In this document: positions 49,987 through 62,519 of the stretch, in pieces
Position numbering within the stretch: position 1 is the stretch's first letter
Layout of the letters: the number at the start of each line of letters is the position of its first letter
Assembly (NCBI GenBank): GCA_019454045.1
Contig: SKCR01025341.1
Location: forward strand, 372,001-436,000
Length of the DNA: 64,000 bases
Source: Zanthoxylum bungeanum
Taxonomy: Eukaryota > Streptophyta > Magnoliopsida > Sapindales > Rutaceae
Reading direction: 5' to 3'
The notes under the pieces: generated by a model
The model's input: the letters and a program-made list of their open reading frames with translations, nothing else
Database searches by the model: none
Told to the model about the DNA's origin: nothing
Program-made: the position numbers and the translations under genes

Positions 49987-51933
49987 TGTTGGGTTCTCTA
50001 AGAACAATAACCAAGATCATTAAGCATAAAACATGTGAATACGCAAAGTAAAGTAGCGGAAAATACTCACTTTGATCGGCTAAGAGGATGTAGGAGATAA
50101 CAAAAATTCCAACCTTTGAAGTTTGCTCCAAGCTCTCCTTTGATGTATGTTGAGCTTCCAAGCTTGATTTGTTGAATTCCAAACTCAAGGGAAAGGTTTC
50201 CCTATCACCTTTGTATGATTCTTTAAGTGTGCTAGCATTTAAAATTTTTGCAACAAAAATTCCCTTTGCTTTGTGTGACTTTCGGCCAAGCCAAGAGAAG
50301 AGAGGAAGATGATGAAGTTCACGCCCAAGGCATGGAGAGGAGAGAAAAGAAAAATGAGTGAACTGTGTAATGATTTTCCAAAAATCAAAACAATATACCA
50401 AATCAAGATTTGGTAAAAGTCCATCACCTTTTCAAAGTTGAGTGTTTGGTAAGTCATCACCAAATACCAAACTCCATCAACAAAAAAGGATGAGAATGAC
50501 ATGTGATGTGACTTAATGTGGGCCCCACTTTGATTCAAAATCCGAGTGGGCCCTCAAACACATTCCGGGCTCGGGTTTTGTTAATTCCGAATTAACAAAA
50601 TTTCCGTTGCGACTTAATTAAATCAAATTTAATTAAATAATAATGCCTAGCAAAATTACTATTAAAGTCGCTCGCAAATTAATTCTAAATTAATTCGTTC
50701 GCCCGAATTAAAATCTAATTTTAATTCCGTTATGAAGTCTAATTTCATTTAATATATCGAATATATTATTTAATCGATTAATTCCAAATTAATCATTCTC
50801 TCTCTACTATTTGAATTTTATCATAGATAAATTCTCGCCGTAATTAATCCCAGATTCATTTTCTCTCTCTCATAAATAATCCCAGATTAATTCTGTGCGA
50901 GTCATACGTCATCGGTGAATTTCCAGGAAGCGACCCATGAGATCTCTGGATATGTTGGCAGTAAATCCGGTTATCTGACTATCCGAATACGTGCGTACCC
51001 CGTACCATATTTTTACCAATTTACAAGACATGATTGGCTTCTAGCAAAGCACCGTGCCTACCCAATTCTCCAGAAATATTCTTTTAAGGAATATATAATC
51101 TATGTCAGGCGTAACATACGTAGTATTGCGTATTGCGATCCAGTATCGAATGTCACATGCTAGGCTTGGGGCTAGAATTGTGTCTGCCCTGTACGAAGCA
51201 TATATCGTATCTCTGGTAACTACTCTCTATAATCAGATAATCATGACCTAGTCATATTATCCCGATGACTGCAGTACTGAAGATTACTAGTTCCGTATCC
51301 TGCCTGATCATCATCTCTATATGACTGATGTGATATTTCCATCTTGACATCACACCCAATACACTACGATTCTCAATATACCCAGAAGAGGCGTACACAA
51401 AACCTGTAAAAGCCCCGGACGACCAAAACCAAAGTATATTGATTGTCGCAAGTATTAGCGATGCAAGTCTCAGGTTAATTCAAATACACCTACCCTGATT
51501 CAGACTCCCATAGACACATAGTCATACCACCAATGGAATTCCGAGGGGTCTATCCAGAGCGAAGCTGTTTCCGTACCATCGGTAAACAGAACCTCCTATT
51601 ACACTTGCATAAGTATCCAATACTTAAATATATGAGAACTATGCCGTTATGCTCCCACAACGTGCACAAGTGCAATACTAGTCTATTCCGCATTATCGAT
51701 GTCCAGTCTCGATAATACTACGACTAGGGATATTTAATAATTAAACCTTAGTGGATTAATATTGTCTCATATCTTATTAATCCGGTACTAATCATATGGA
51801 CTTTTATCATTTATGTATCTTGATAATCCAATTACAAATGATAAAAGAGCAATTTCCTTTGTCACATAGTTAATTTTTACAACAACACATGTTCTGTACA
51901 AATAGTGATGCTATAGGTCATAATTGTCCAACA
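49987..51933 (-). repeat. 5' LTR of element B
   Basis: 1,947 bp. Palindrome array at 50576-50892, bZIP-like box at 50897-50911. Both B LTRs keep a minus-strand open stretch of about 140-160 codons next to the LTR boundary (32085-32576 and 49970-50401). Confidence 0.92.
50576..50892 (-). repeat. Palindrome array in the 5' LTR of B
   Basis: The first palindrome is ttttgttaatt/ccg/aattaacaaaa, a perfect 11-bp stem. Both arms have changed relative to the ttcg/cgaa version elsewhere. Confidence 0.85.
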
Positions 51934-51938
51934 TAGAC

Positions 51939-52294
51939 TATTTGAGCAAACCTGAGACACTAAATTTGAAGGGACGACACTAGACTGACGGTCGAAAACA
52001 ATGTGCATACTGATGAAAATCATTCTAAAAAATAACTTTTAGATATCATAAAAATCATTTATAAAATCTTATCTGAGTTATTGAAAACCATTTCTGAAAC
52101 ATGTATTATAAACAGAGAATCCAAAATCATACTTTGAAAACTGATATGCTTATTTCCTAATTGACTCAAGGCTGACATGACTAACCTATAAACTTGAACT
52201 AAAATCCTATAATATGATTTATAAAATCTTATCTGAGTTCTTTAAATGATTGTGGGCCCAAACATAAGCATAAGGGCGGCTTCTATAGGATAAC
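51939..52294. other. Right part of the sequence interrupted by element B
   Basis: It continues the 28836-32161 sequence after the TAGAC duplication. AT-rich with repeated cttatctgagtt. No coding signal. The junction with element E at 52295 is not defined by a target duplication I can see. Confidence 0.4.
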
Positions 52295-54290
52295 TGTAGG
52301 GATTGATTTCCCTAGAGCAGCGGAAGCGGATTAGGTACCGGGATCGACCTATAAATTTTTTTCTGCCCTCCCCCTTTTTGGCCGAATCTGACCAGTCCAT
52401 GGTTAGTTGTATTGCTTTTTTTTTAAACTATTTTTTAGCCCCGGAACAACCCCCGAATAATGGCTTAGATCTGATCCGTTTTGTACCCAATATGCGCACA
52501 TAACGCACTCAAATCAGGCTATGTTTTGCGTGTGCAAGAGCAGCGTTTCAGGTCTGAATTTTTCCACAAAACAGCCCACAATACCCTAGAAACACCCCTT
52601 AGTATTCCTAAATTTTTATGGACAAAATACGAAACAAACCTAGCCACAAAACAAGTATCAAGATGCAGCAATGATCATATTTTTCTACTCACTTCCGAGT
52701 GAAACAAAAGAAAGAGGAAGAAGATATATTGTTCTTTCTTTTTTTCTTTCAACACTTGAGAGAAAAATGTGAATAAGGGTGGCTAGGGTTTCGTAAGATC
52801 GAATTAGGGTAAAAAGAAAAAAAAACACTTTTTCTTTTTATACTTGGGGTTTAATATGTTTTAAAATTAAAACAAAAAACATCTTCCCCTCCTCACTAGA
52901 TTTCGACCATGGGCCAAATTGTGTAACATAAAATATTTTATTTAATGTCATAATCAAGACATTAATATGTTACTAATTAAAAGATATAACTACTAATTTG
53001 GTAAATGAAAGATTTTAAAATCAAAATTTTAATTTATTCATTTCCAAAATAATTTATTAAATTATAAAATATAATTTATTAATTACAGACCCTTTATTAT
53101 TTTAAATGATTATCTCATAATCATTTATTTAATGAAAACCTTATATTAAATTTAACATAAGGTCTCATGTGTGACAAAGTATATTATTAATCCCATTAAA
53201 AATAATATATATTTATGTGAGTATATAATTGGACTATCCAATTATATTTAATTTGCTACAATATATTGAGCTAGCACGAGGATCAAATAGACATACGGTT
53301 TCAAGCTCCAACAATCCTGGAATATTAATTAAACTTTTAATTAAATATTCCAAATTATTAACTTTAGGTTATTCCACTAAAAATCCAAAGTTGCACTCTT
53401 GTTACCGTAGATAAATAATATAAGCCGAACTACGCCTGTCCATCGATATAGTTATTACATACGAATTGGTCCTTCACAAGTATCTCATAATTAGAGCCGG
53501 GTCATAATATCTTTTATATCCCTCTAATTATTTCTACCTAAAGTACCATTGATTCTCTAATGAACGATTTATTCAGAACCATTATGAATATTAATATTTC
53601 TATTCGCAATAAAAAGACTTGAGCGCTCTAATCGTTCAAGTACCGAATCAACCTTTAAGAATGATACTCCTCTACTTCTCGCAAGAAGGAGTGAACTTCA
53701 TATCTATGTAAAACGTCCCCAGCTACGCACCAAATCATGTCCCAAAAGTACGTAGCTATTGGTCGAGATTTCTACACCAACCTCACCTTTGTAAATCAAA
53801 GTACAAAGCCTGCCATGCAGGTGTTCGCAGAACACTCATGATTCAAATCAATCCATATATCATCATCTAGTAGATTGAAATGAATTTCTTTAGTTAACGC
53901 ATATTATAAGAAACTCATTTCTATATGAGTCCAGTCCTATATGATCACATCATATAAGGTGTCTTCATTCTCATGTCACCACATGACGATCCCGGATCAA
54001 GGTCGCTATACAATTATAAAATGAACCATAACTATAGATAAACCACAAATAAAGTATCCGTTTTTTTTTTGCTCTCTATGGACTATTTTAGATTACTAAC
54101 TTCAGACTTGAATCCTCTTGTATATGAAACTCATATACTAAGTCTGAAGGCACATGAGTAATCAAGGGTAAATAAGATAATTTACAATATGTGATTTAAA
54201 ATAAACATTTGATAAATGAATATTGCATCTTTTATTTCCTAACAAATAATTCCGTTTACATTACATGAAGCTCTAGGACATATATCCCAA
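52295..54290 (-). repeat. 3' LTR of element E
   Basis: About 2.0 kb, ending near tcctagagct/atatgtcc when read on the minus strand. The partner LTR is not in the window, so the borders rest on the TG start and the adjacent purine tract. Confidence 0.65.
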
Positions 54291-54302
54291 AAATCACCCA
54301 CT
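54291..54302 (-). other. Polypurine tract of element E
   Basis: The minus strand reads gtgggtgattt next to the LTR. Confidence 0.7.
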
Positions 54303-54761
54303 TGTACTAGAGCAAATGAGACATGTCACGTAATCCTAGATCATTTATATGACCTTCAAACACTTTAGCCAACAAGGTCTTTGTAAACGGATCAGCCAGG
54401 TTATCTACAGATGCAATCTTCGTGAAAGAAATATCTCATCTCTGCACTATCTCCCTGATGAGATGATATTTTCTCTCTATATATTTTCTCCTTTTGTGGC
54501 GTCTTGATTCTTTGGAATTCGCCACTGCACCACTATTATAGCAACAAAGTGTGAGTAGTTTATCCATATCTGGAACAACTTCCAAATCTCCCAAGAATTT
54601 TCGGAGCCAGACTGCTTCCTTAATTGATTCGTAAGCTTCGAAAACTCAGCCTCCATGGTGGAGTCAGCAATACAAGATTATTTTATGCTCCTCCACACAA
54701 TGGCCCCACCACATAGGGTAAACACTGCTCTAGATGTTGATTTCCTAGAATCGACATCCAT

Positions 54762-56150
54762 CTAAAAATCAGAGTCCGTATATCCCGTGAGGATCATATC
54801 CTCACCAGAATATACAAGCATATGATTTCTCATTCTTTTAAGATATTTGAGAATATGTTTCACAGCCACCCAATGATATAATCCTGGGTTAGACTGAAAC
54901 CTACTGACTACTCCCCTTGCAAAACATATGTCTGGTCTCGTGCATAATATATCATACATAATACTACCAACTACTGAGGCATATGAGATATGGCTCATTT
55001 CCTCAACTCATTGAGATGTCTTAGGAGATTGTTCATTTGAAAAATGAATTCCATATCGATAAGGTAAAATGCCTTTCTTAAAATTCTGCATACCAAATCG
55101 CACAACGATCTTATCGATATAGGATGTCTGAGACATAGCTAACAGTCGTCTCTTTCAAATCTTGAAGAATCTGGATTCCAAGTACATAACTGGACTCTCC
55201 CAAATCTTTCATTTGGAATTGATTAGGAATGCAGGACTTCATTTCTGATAATATTTTTACATCATTCCCAATGAGTAAATTATCATAGACGTACAAAAAG
55301 AGAAAAAAATTCACTTTTTCGTCAATGATGTGCTTGTAAATAAAAGGCTCTTCGATGTTCTGCTCAAAATTATAAGACTTGATCCTGGTATTAAATCTTA
55401 TGTTCCAAGATCGATATGCGTGTTTAAGTCCATAAATGGACCATTGTAGTTTGCAAACCTTTTGCTCTTGACCTTGGGCTACGAATCCCTCTGGTTGTAC
55501 TATATAGATACACTCATTAAGATTTCCATTCAAGAATGCAGTATTGATGTCCATCTGTTAAATCTCATAGTCATAATATACGACAATGGAGAGAAGAGTG
55601 AAGATGAATTTGAGCATGGCTACTGACGAGAAATTCTCCTCATAGTCAACTATCTCTTTATGGGTATATCCATTAGCCACTAGTCTAGCTTTGAAGGTCT
55701 GTACCTTCCCATATGCTCCATTATTTCTTTTGTAGATTCACTTACAACCTATGAGTTTTACCCTATTAGGTTGGTCTACAAGTTATGAGACTGAGTTGGA
55801 GTATATAGACTCTATCTCGAGGTTCATGGCTTTGAGTCATTCCTCTTTATCAGAATCATCCATTGTACTACCATAGGTCAATGGATCATCAACACCATCA
55901 TTGGATGTGAAAACTTGTGCCTCTCCAACTCCTAGATAGCGATCAGGTTTTCGTACAACCCTCTTACTTCGTCTAGGTGGAAGATCATTCTGACATACTT
56001 ATATCTGACACTAAGATGTCAAAGGTGCTATGTTTTTGTCAACTGTTGTTGACGATGGTCTGCTGTTCGAACCAATAAGTAACTCATCAAGTAAAAATTT
56101 AATTCGAGATTTGAACTCCCTCATATAGTCCTCTTCAAGAAACATAGTGT
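54762..56150 (-). pseudogene. Copia reverse transcriptase and RNase H-side fragment of element E (broken)
   Basis: Right to left: a linker with RRSKRVVRKPDRYLG (about 55980-55930), reverse transcriptase N-terminal remnants with stops (about 55860-55560), an open stretch 55554-55111 (MDINTAFLNGNLNE...KVCKLQWSIYGLKHAYRSWN), then 54998-54762 (YASVVGSIMYDILCTRPDI...YTDSDF). At the polymerase active site YVDD reads YVYD, so the first catalytic Asp is lost. The motifs are those of plant Ty1/copia (TNT1-like) pol. Confidence 0.88.
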
Positions 56151-56287
56151 TTGTCGATACAAACACTTTATTATCTTCCGGACTATAAAAGAATCCATCC
56201 CTAGTCTCATTGGGATAGCCTACAAATTAGCACACCTGAGAATGTGGCTCCAAATTTGTAGTCTTATTCTTCAACACATGTACTGGA

Positions 56288-58383
56288 TGTTGGACAATTA
56301 TGACCCATAGCGTCACTATTTGTACAGATCATGGTGTTGTTGTACAAATTAACTATGTGACAAAGGAGATTGCACTCTTATCATTTGTGATTAGATCACC
56401 TAGATGTATAAATGATAGGAGGTCCCTATGATTTGTTCCTGGATTGAGAATGATATGAGACAGTATCAGTCCACGAAGGATAAATCATTAAATATCCCTT
56501 GTCAGAGTATTATCGAGATTGGACATCGATAAATACGTAAAAGACTAGTATTACACTTGTGCGGGTTGTGAGGGCACAACAGCATAGTTCTCATATATTT
56601 GGGTATAAGATACTCATGCAAGTGTAATAGGAGGTTATGTTTTACCGATGGTACGGGAAACAACTTAGTTCTGGATAGACCCCCTCGGAATTCCATTGGT
56701 AGTATGACTATGTGTCTATGGAAGTCCGAAATCAGGGTAGGTGTATTTGGTCTTAACCTGAGACTTGCACCGCTAATACTTGCGACAATCAATATATTTT
56801 GGTTGTGGTCGTCCAGGGCTTTAACAGGTTTTGTGTACTCCTCTGCTGGGTATAATGAGAATCGTAGTGTGTTGGGTGTGATGTCAAGACGGAAGTGTCA
56901 CTCCAGTCATATGGAGATGATGGTCACGTAGGATACGATACTGGTTCTCTTAAGTACTGCAGTCATCGGGATAAAATGACAAAGTCATGTTTATCCGATT
57001 ATAGAGACTAGTTACCAGACATCCGACATGTGCTTCGTACGGGGCAGACACAATTCCAGCCCCAGGCCTAGCACATGATCATCCGATACTGGATCGAAAT
57101 ACGCAATACTACATATACTACGCCTGATATAGATCCTTATATTCCTGTAAGGATATTTCTGGAGAATTGGGTAGGCATGGCGCTTTGCTAGAAGTGAACC
57201 TTGTCTTGTAAATCGGTATAAATGTAGTACTAGGTACTTACGTGTTTGGATAGTCCGAAGACCGAATTTACTGCCAACATATTCGGGGATCTCACGGGTC
57301 GCTTTCCGAAGATTCACCGATGACGTATGACTCGCACTTTTATTAATCTGGGATTAATTAGAAGAGAGAGAAAATTAATCTGGGATTAATTGCGGAGATA
57401 TTTTATCTGGGATAAAATATCAATAAAAGAGAGATAACGATTAATTTGGAATTAATCGATAAATTAATATATTCGATATATTAAATGAAATTGGATTTCG
57501 ACGCGAAATTAAAATTAGATTTTAATTTGGGCGAACGAGTTAATTTAGAATTAATTCGTTAGCGACGTGAATAGTAATAATGCTAGGCATGATTATTTAA
57601 TTAAATTAGATTTAATTACGTCGCAACGGAAAATTCGTTAATTTGGAATTAGCAAACCCGAGCCTGAGATTGTTTGTGAGTGCATTCGCATTTCGAATTC
57701 GAGTGCAGCACGCAAGTCAAATCAAGCCTCAAATCGCTAGTCGCATCAAGCGTCAAATCATTAGTCACTTTGAGTAATGTGACAACTTGTCACTTGATTG
57801 ATTGAGTGATGTGACATGATGTGAGTTGATGGAAAGCTTTTGAAAGCTTGAGTGACATTTATTATTATTTTAATCATTTGTATATGTTTTATTTTTTGAT
57901 TTTTGAAATCAAAAGGAAGTGTATTAGATACACTTAATACATTACAACACACTTCACTCATTCTCTCTCATAGGCTCACGAATTTGGAGCCATTTCTTCA
58001 TTTCTTTCTCTCGGCCTTAGAGGCATTTTTCTTCACTGGTTTCTGTCAAGAAAATCGTGAGCAAGGGAAGCAAAGTGTGGGAAATTTATGGCAAATTTCT
58101 TGAGAGCTAGCACTTCGAGAGACATGCGAAGGTGATAGGGAAGTCCACCCATGATCTTGGAATCAAATCACAAAGCTTGGAGCTTGATGAAGATGATCAA
58201 AAGCCGAATCTTTGGAGATAAAAAACTGGACTGCAGTGAGCTGTGACAGTGGGCAGAAACCAGAATTTTGTTCGTCGTAACGTCGCTCAACCGATCGATG
58301 TTAGTATTCTGCAACTCCCTCGTTGTATTTGCACTTAATTTGCATTGCTTGAAATGTTCTTGGGAAGCTTAGAAAACACAACA
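56288..58383 (+). repeat. 5' LTR of element D
   Basis: 2,096 bp, TG...CA, with bZIP-like box (57320-57334) and palindrome array (57342-57656). Its last roughly 400 bp differ more from C than the rest does. Confidence 0.88.
57342..57656 (+). repeat. Palindrome array in the LTR of D
   Basis: All stems have 3-nt centres: attaatc/TGG, gatattttatc/TGG (11 bp, perfect), cgattaatt/TGG, ttaatatat/TCG, gaaat/TGG, aaattaaaat/TAG, a ttaatt stem/TAG, taattaaat/TAG, ttcgttaatt/TGG. Confidence 0.88.
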
Positions 58384-58398
58384 ATGGTATCTATGAGC

Positions 58399-60039
58399 AA
58401 GGTTGAGCATGAAAATAATTAGGGCTTAAAATTTGGGTAAAATGTTTTTGAGCATGATTTGGATGAATTGGATGTTTGAGTATGCTTAATACATGTTTAA
58501 TTATAGATTGATTAGATCAATTTGATTAAATGTGGTTTGGAACAATTTTCCCCAATTTATCATGGCTTGGCCGAATGATGAACTAGCCCTAAAGTCTTGG
58601 ATTTTTGATTTTTTGATCATTGGATGTGTTGGAAATCATTCGGGAATGTTGATTTATGTCGATTGTGGATTTAATTGGATTGAAACCAAATCGGATATAA
58701 ATATCCCCAAATTGCCGAGACTTATGCATGAAAAATGGGTTTGATTTTTTGATCAAAATGTGTTGGACACTAATTGACGTAAATGAGCATGATTAATTAG
58801 GCTAATTGATGTTTTAGAAATGTTAATTGGGTAATTAATTGTGTAATACACTTTAGGTAATTAAATTATGAAATTGGATTTTGTAATTTAATTGAATTGG
58901 GCTAATTTTGGAAATTGGGCTTGTAATGTTGTTATTGGGCTTATTGGCTTGGTTGTACCAAGTTGGGTTTAGTCTAAATTGGTTGGATCCAATTGGGCCC
59001 AAAACCGCTTCCAAAAAGTCCAAATGCGACTAATGGACCTTAATTATTTAATTGGGCCTAATGGGCCTAAATTGATTTCTAGGCTTATGGGGTAACTCCC
59101 GGATTGGACTTTGGTTATTAGGTTTGACCCGAGTTGACCAAAAGTCCACGCCTAAAGAAATTAATTAAAAGCCCATTGGACTTTAATAAAATTAATATTG
59201 GATATTAATCGGGCTTTAAGACCCGTAACGATTAAATTTGGAATTTAAATCGTAAAGGTTTATTAATAAAGTGTGATATTTAATTTGGAATTAAATAAGC
59301 GAATTAGTATTAAATGAAAATTGAATTGGATTTAATTTTGTAGTTTAATTTAATTCGAGAATTCGTACTTTGAGTACTTATTCGCAAAAACGAGTTTGAC
59401 TCGCGCAAAATCAAATCGTTGTTTGAACATTGGATGGTCACTAATTATCATATTAATTAATTTGATTAGATTGATTGATAACATGCTTGTGTGAATACAT
59501 GATTGCGATGCATGAATAATGTATATTAGATGGATATTAGATGGGTGGGACAATTTTAGAAATTATTGTAATAAATTTGATTTATCAATTGGACCTGCGT
59601 GTCCAGCCTTATTACCTCATTTCTCATTGTATTTCTCTTCTCACCTATTCCCCTCAATGTAAATGAGGTTTCTTTAGAAGTGTAGTGTAACGGGTAGAAG
59701 TAAATACATGTGCTAGCGGGGGAGAGAGAAAGGGAGAGATTTGATCAATGATCAATGTGTAAAGTATCCATCGGCATATCATTATTACTTTATTTATACG
59801 CGCTTTATTATGTGTTTAGAATGCATGTTTAAGGGTGTATAATGATGAGACCTTAACAAAGATAATAAATTGGTTGCCAATTTGTACTCGAAAAACCCTC
59901 ACAAATATTAAGCTTTTTTCCTTCCATTGAGTGATTTTTACTCAAGATTTAAGACTGTCATTGACTTGTTGGCCAAAGTCAAGGCCTTTGTCCGTCGAGG
60001 ATGTGTTTGAATCACGAGAGCTTTGTTCCATATCGGTGT
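58399..60039 (+). other. Leader remnant of element D
   Basis: Aligns by eye to C 39000-40600. It keeps one copy of TTGTTGGCCAAAGTCAAG (59966-59983) before it is cut off. No open reading frame of note. Confidence 0.7.
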
Positions 60040-61388
60040 TGTAGGCACTGCATTTTTGCATGTAAGTCCCTATGATTAGTCTCATTTAGAGGCACTACCT
60101 TTTAAGTCGCGAAAGTCGCGGGAAACGGACGTCAGAAGGGAAAAGTCAGAAATTGGTATTTTTGTTGGATTTTAGTTCGCTTGTTTCGCTTCGGGTTCGC
60201 TTGTTCGATCTTTGTTTTAAAACACACCCTTAGCCCAAACCCCATAAGACACACACCAGACCCATCTCACCCAAGCCCAATCCAAAAAATAATTAAAACA
60301 TTTAAAATGCATGTCACAAATTAAATTAAATCTAAATCAAATTAAATTAAAACAAATTATAGTGAAATTAAATTTAATTAAATTAAAGCTAATTAAATTA
60401 AATTAAACTAAAATTAAAATCCTTTTAAATTAAATTCCTAAATTAAATAAATCATTCCCTTAATTTAAGAAATTCCCCACCAAAAATATAATTATTCTTT
60501 CCCTAAATAAACTAATCGAATCCATCATAATTAATTGATTTTCTTTCCTTTTTAATCCATGAAAACCCCCAACCCTAATCATGCAACTATATAAACAACA
60601 ACAAATTGCAACCCTAGTCCTCCTCTCTGATTCACGGCCAAATACAAAAAAAGAGCCAACACACAAACACATAAGCCACATGCCCCTTAACCATTCAAAG
60701 AACCTCACGCCACATGCCCTCACAAAGAACCTTCATCATGTTCGCCCAACTCACTGCCACCAAAAACCCCTCAACGTAAGCCACGCACCAGCCCTAATCA
60801 CATGCAGCCACATCAAGCCTCTCTCCCACTCAACTTTTAACCCACAACCTTCATCAGCCCTCACGCTCAACCTTCAACACGCACCTGCCCTTACACACTG
60901 GATTAGCCGTAACAAAAACACCTAATACGTACGCCAAAGATCCCACATCGACCACTCCTTCATGCCATCAACGCCTTTCACAAACAACACGCACCTGCCC
61001 TTACAAGCCACGACATTAACAAAACCCACACATCAGAAACGTGAACGAACTGCCTGAAATTACACCCCAAAACTGCCCAAAACAGCAGCCCTTTACCTTC
61101 CAAAAATGCCCAAAAGTAGAATACTCCTTGGAAATAAATGTTGTTTAGGCTTGGTTAAATTATTGTAAAAATCATTTCATTACAAGTGGCATAAGTAAGG
61201 GACCATTCCGAACCCAACGGTTAAAGGTCTTCCCTTGCGAGGGATGAGTGCGGCCTTAAATATTTGTCCCGGTTCACTCTGGGTGGTGACTCTATTATTC
61301 TCCGGTTTAGTCCCCCGCGGGCTACTCCGTACTCCCAACTGGGCCGTGAGCCTGAAATAGCATGCGTCGCCCAGTTTCTGTGTCCCAC
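60040..61388 (+). repeat. 5' LTR of the Tat/Ogre-type element
   Basis: About 1.35 kb with AT-rich aattaaatt repeats (about 60310-60450) followed by a C-rich stretch with recurrent ccctcac and cgcacctgccctta. The second LTR is not in the window, so the end is set from the primer site. Confidence 0.7.
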
Positions 61389-61392
61389 AGTC

Positions 61393-61410
61393 TGGCGACT
61401 CCACTGGGGA
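61393..61410 (+). other. Primer binding site, arginine-tRNA type
   Basis: tggcgactccactgggga, a signature of Tat/Ogre lineage elements. Confidence 0.8.
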
Positions 61411-61931
61411 TAGAGAATCGGCCCCGAAATATTATCTTGTAATGTTTGGATTTGTGCTTTAATTAACCGTGTCTACAGTGGGTAAAATGGGGGTTTAATC
61501 AAAGGCACTTTTAAGGCTGGGTAATGGTTTGGTGTCTTCCTTCATTCACTACCTTTCTATAAGGAAAAGCTGTGAAGGCACATAGATAATCATTTGCTTG
61601 TAGCCTATTATGATGGACTAATTTGGAGGACTCGTTGTTTATTCCTGTCACCAAGCGATAAGAGCCTAAGAGGCTTGGGTACTTAAGAGAGCCTCGCTCC
61701 ACCCTCCCTCTGGGGAATCTACAACGGGAAATCCATTTGACAGTCTGTCACACACCATAGCTCGTTGGCACGTACCTTAGTGTATAAAAAAGGTGCGCTC
61801 ACTTGGTCGCTCGGACCCTTGAGTGGGGAGACCTAGTTGTGGGTAATCCTTCGTCAGCGAGAGCCTTTGTCCACACCCCCGTAAACCCGCATGTGAACCT
61901 TAGTCGTAGAACTAATAAGAATTATTTACTT

Positions 61932-62360
61932 GTGCTTGTGTTTGGGAACATGGTCGTTTGGATCCATTCAGACCTTTTGTCATGGGGTACGGGCTTGTTG
62001 TGCCATTTAAACTGGGACAGGAACATATCTTATGATGATTGGGCCAAAAGCTTCTAAAACGCCAATGGGCCATTATATACTTGTGTTTGGGAATGTTATC
62101 ATTTGGATTCATTTGGATCTTTTGTCATGAGGTATGGGCTTGTTGGGCCATTTAAACTGGGACAAGAACGTATCTTATGACGATGGGGCCAAAAGCTTCT
62201 AAAATGCTGATGGATCATTTTATGTATAGGCCTTTTATCATTTGAAGTTATTTGGTTATGTTATCGCGAAGTGTAAACATGTTGGGCCATTTCAACTGGG
62301 ACAAGTTTGTACCGCACAATAATATGATTGAACACTTTAAAATAATGATGGGCCAATTAG
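61932..62360 (+). repeat. Three-copy tandem repeat of about 145 bp in the Tat/Ogre leader
   Basis: Shared phrases are cttgtgtttgggaa, ttttgtcatg(g/a)ggta, gccatttaaactgggacaag and ggccaaaagcttctaaaa. Copies start near 61932 and 62079; the third (from about 62226) is more diverged. Confidence 0.8.
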
Positions 62361-62519
62361 TGCAAATTCTTTTATAAGCTTATTTATTCCATACATCGTA
62401 TACATGGCATGCACTCATGCACACACGCATCATGCTAACCCATTGTGTTCTAAAAAGCCATCAAAGATTCCCGTTGGGTTAGGAAAGCAGAGAGACTCGT
62501 CAAGAGACCGTCAGTCAAC

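Larger units (their letters stand above)
32162..51933 (-). mobile_element. Element B: Ty1/copia LTR retrotransposon containing nested element C
   Basis: LTRs 32162-34108 and 49987-51933 begin TGTTGGGTTCTC and end GTCCAACA. The perfect 5-bp duplication TAGAC flanks them. The minus-strand primer site tggtatcagagc is at 49974-49985 and the polypurine tract at 34109-34121. Excluding C it is about 9.9 kb. C interrupts it between gag and integrase. Coding parts are broken, so it cannot move on its own. Confidence 0.95.
52295..56287 (-). mobile_element. Element E: second Ty1/copia retrotransposon, truncated by D
   Basis: The 3' LTR is about 52295-54290 (TGTAGGGATTGATTTCCC at the left end), followed by a minus-strand polypurine tract and copia reverse transcriptase/RNase H remnants. 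It is a different family from A-D: LTR sequence and protein motifs differ. The 5' half is missing because D begins at 56288. Confidence 0.82.
56288..60039 (+). mobile_element. Element D: 5' portion of a fourth A/B/C-family copia element
   Basis: The LTR 56288-58383 (TGTTGGACAATTATGACC...) is followed by a damaged primer site (tggtatctatgagc, 58385-58398) and leader closely matching C (38950-40600). It stops abruptly at about 60039, where a Ty3/gypsy LTR begins. No integrase or reverse transcriptase part and no second LTR lie in the window. Confidence 0.9.

Noticed and set aside
60310..60450. aattaaatt-rich stretch as a matrix-attachment region or origin
   Set aside because: It lies within an LTR and base composition alone does not support either.
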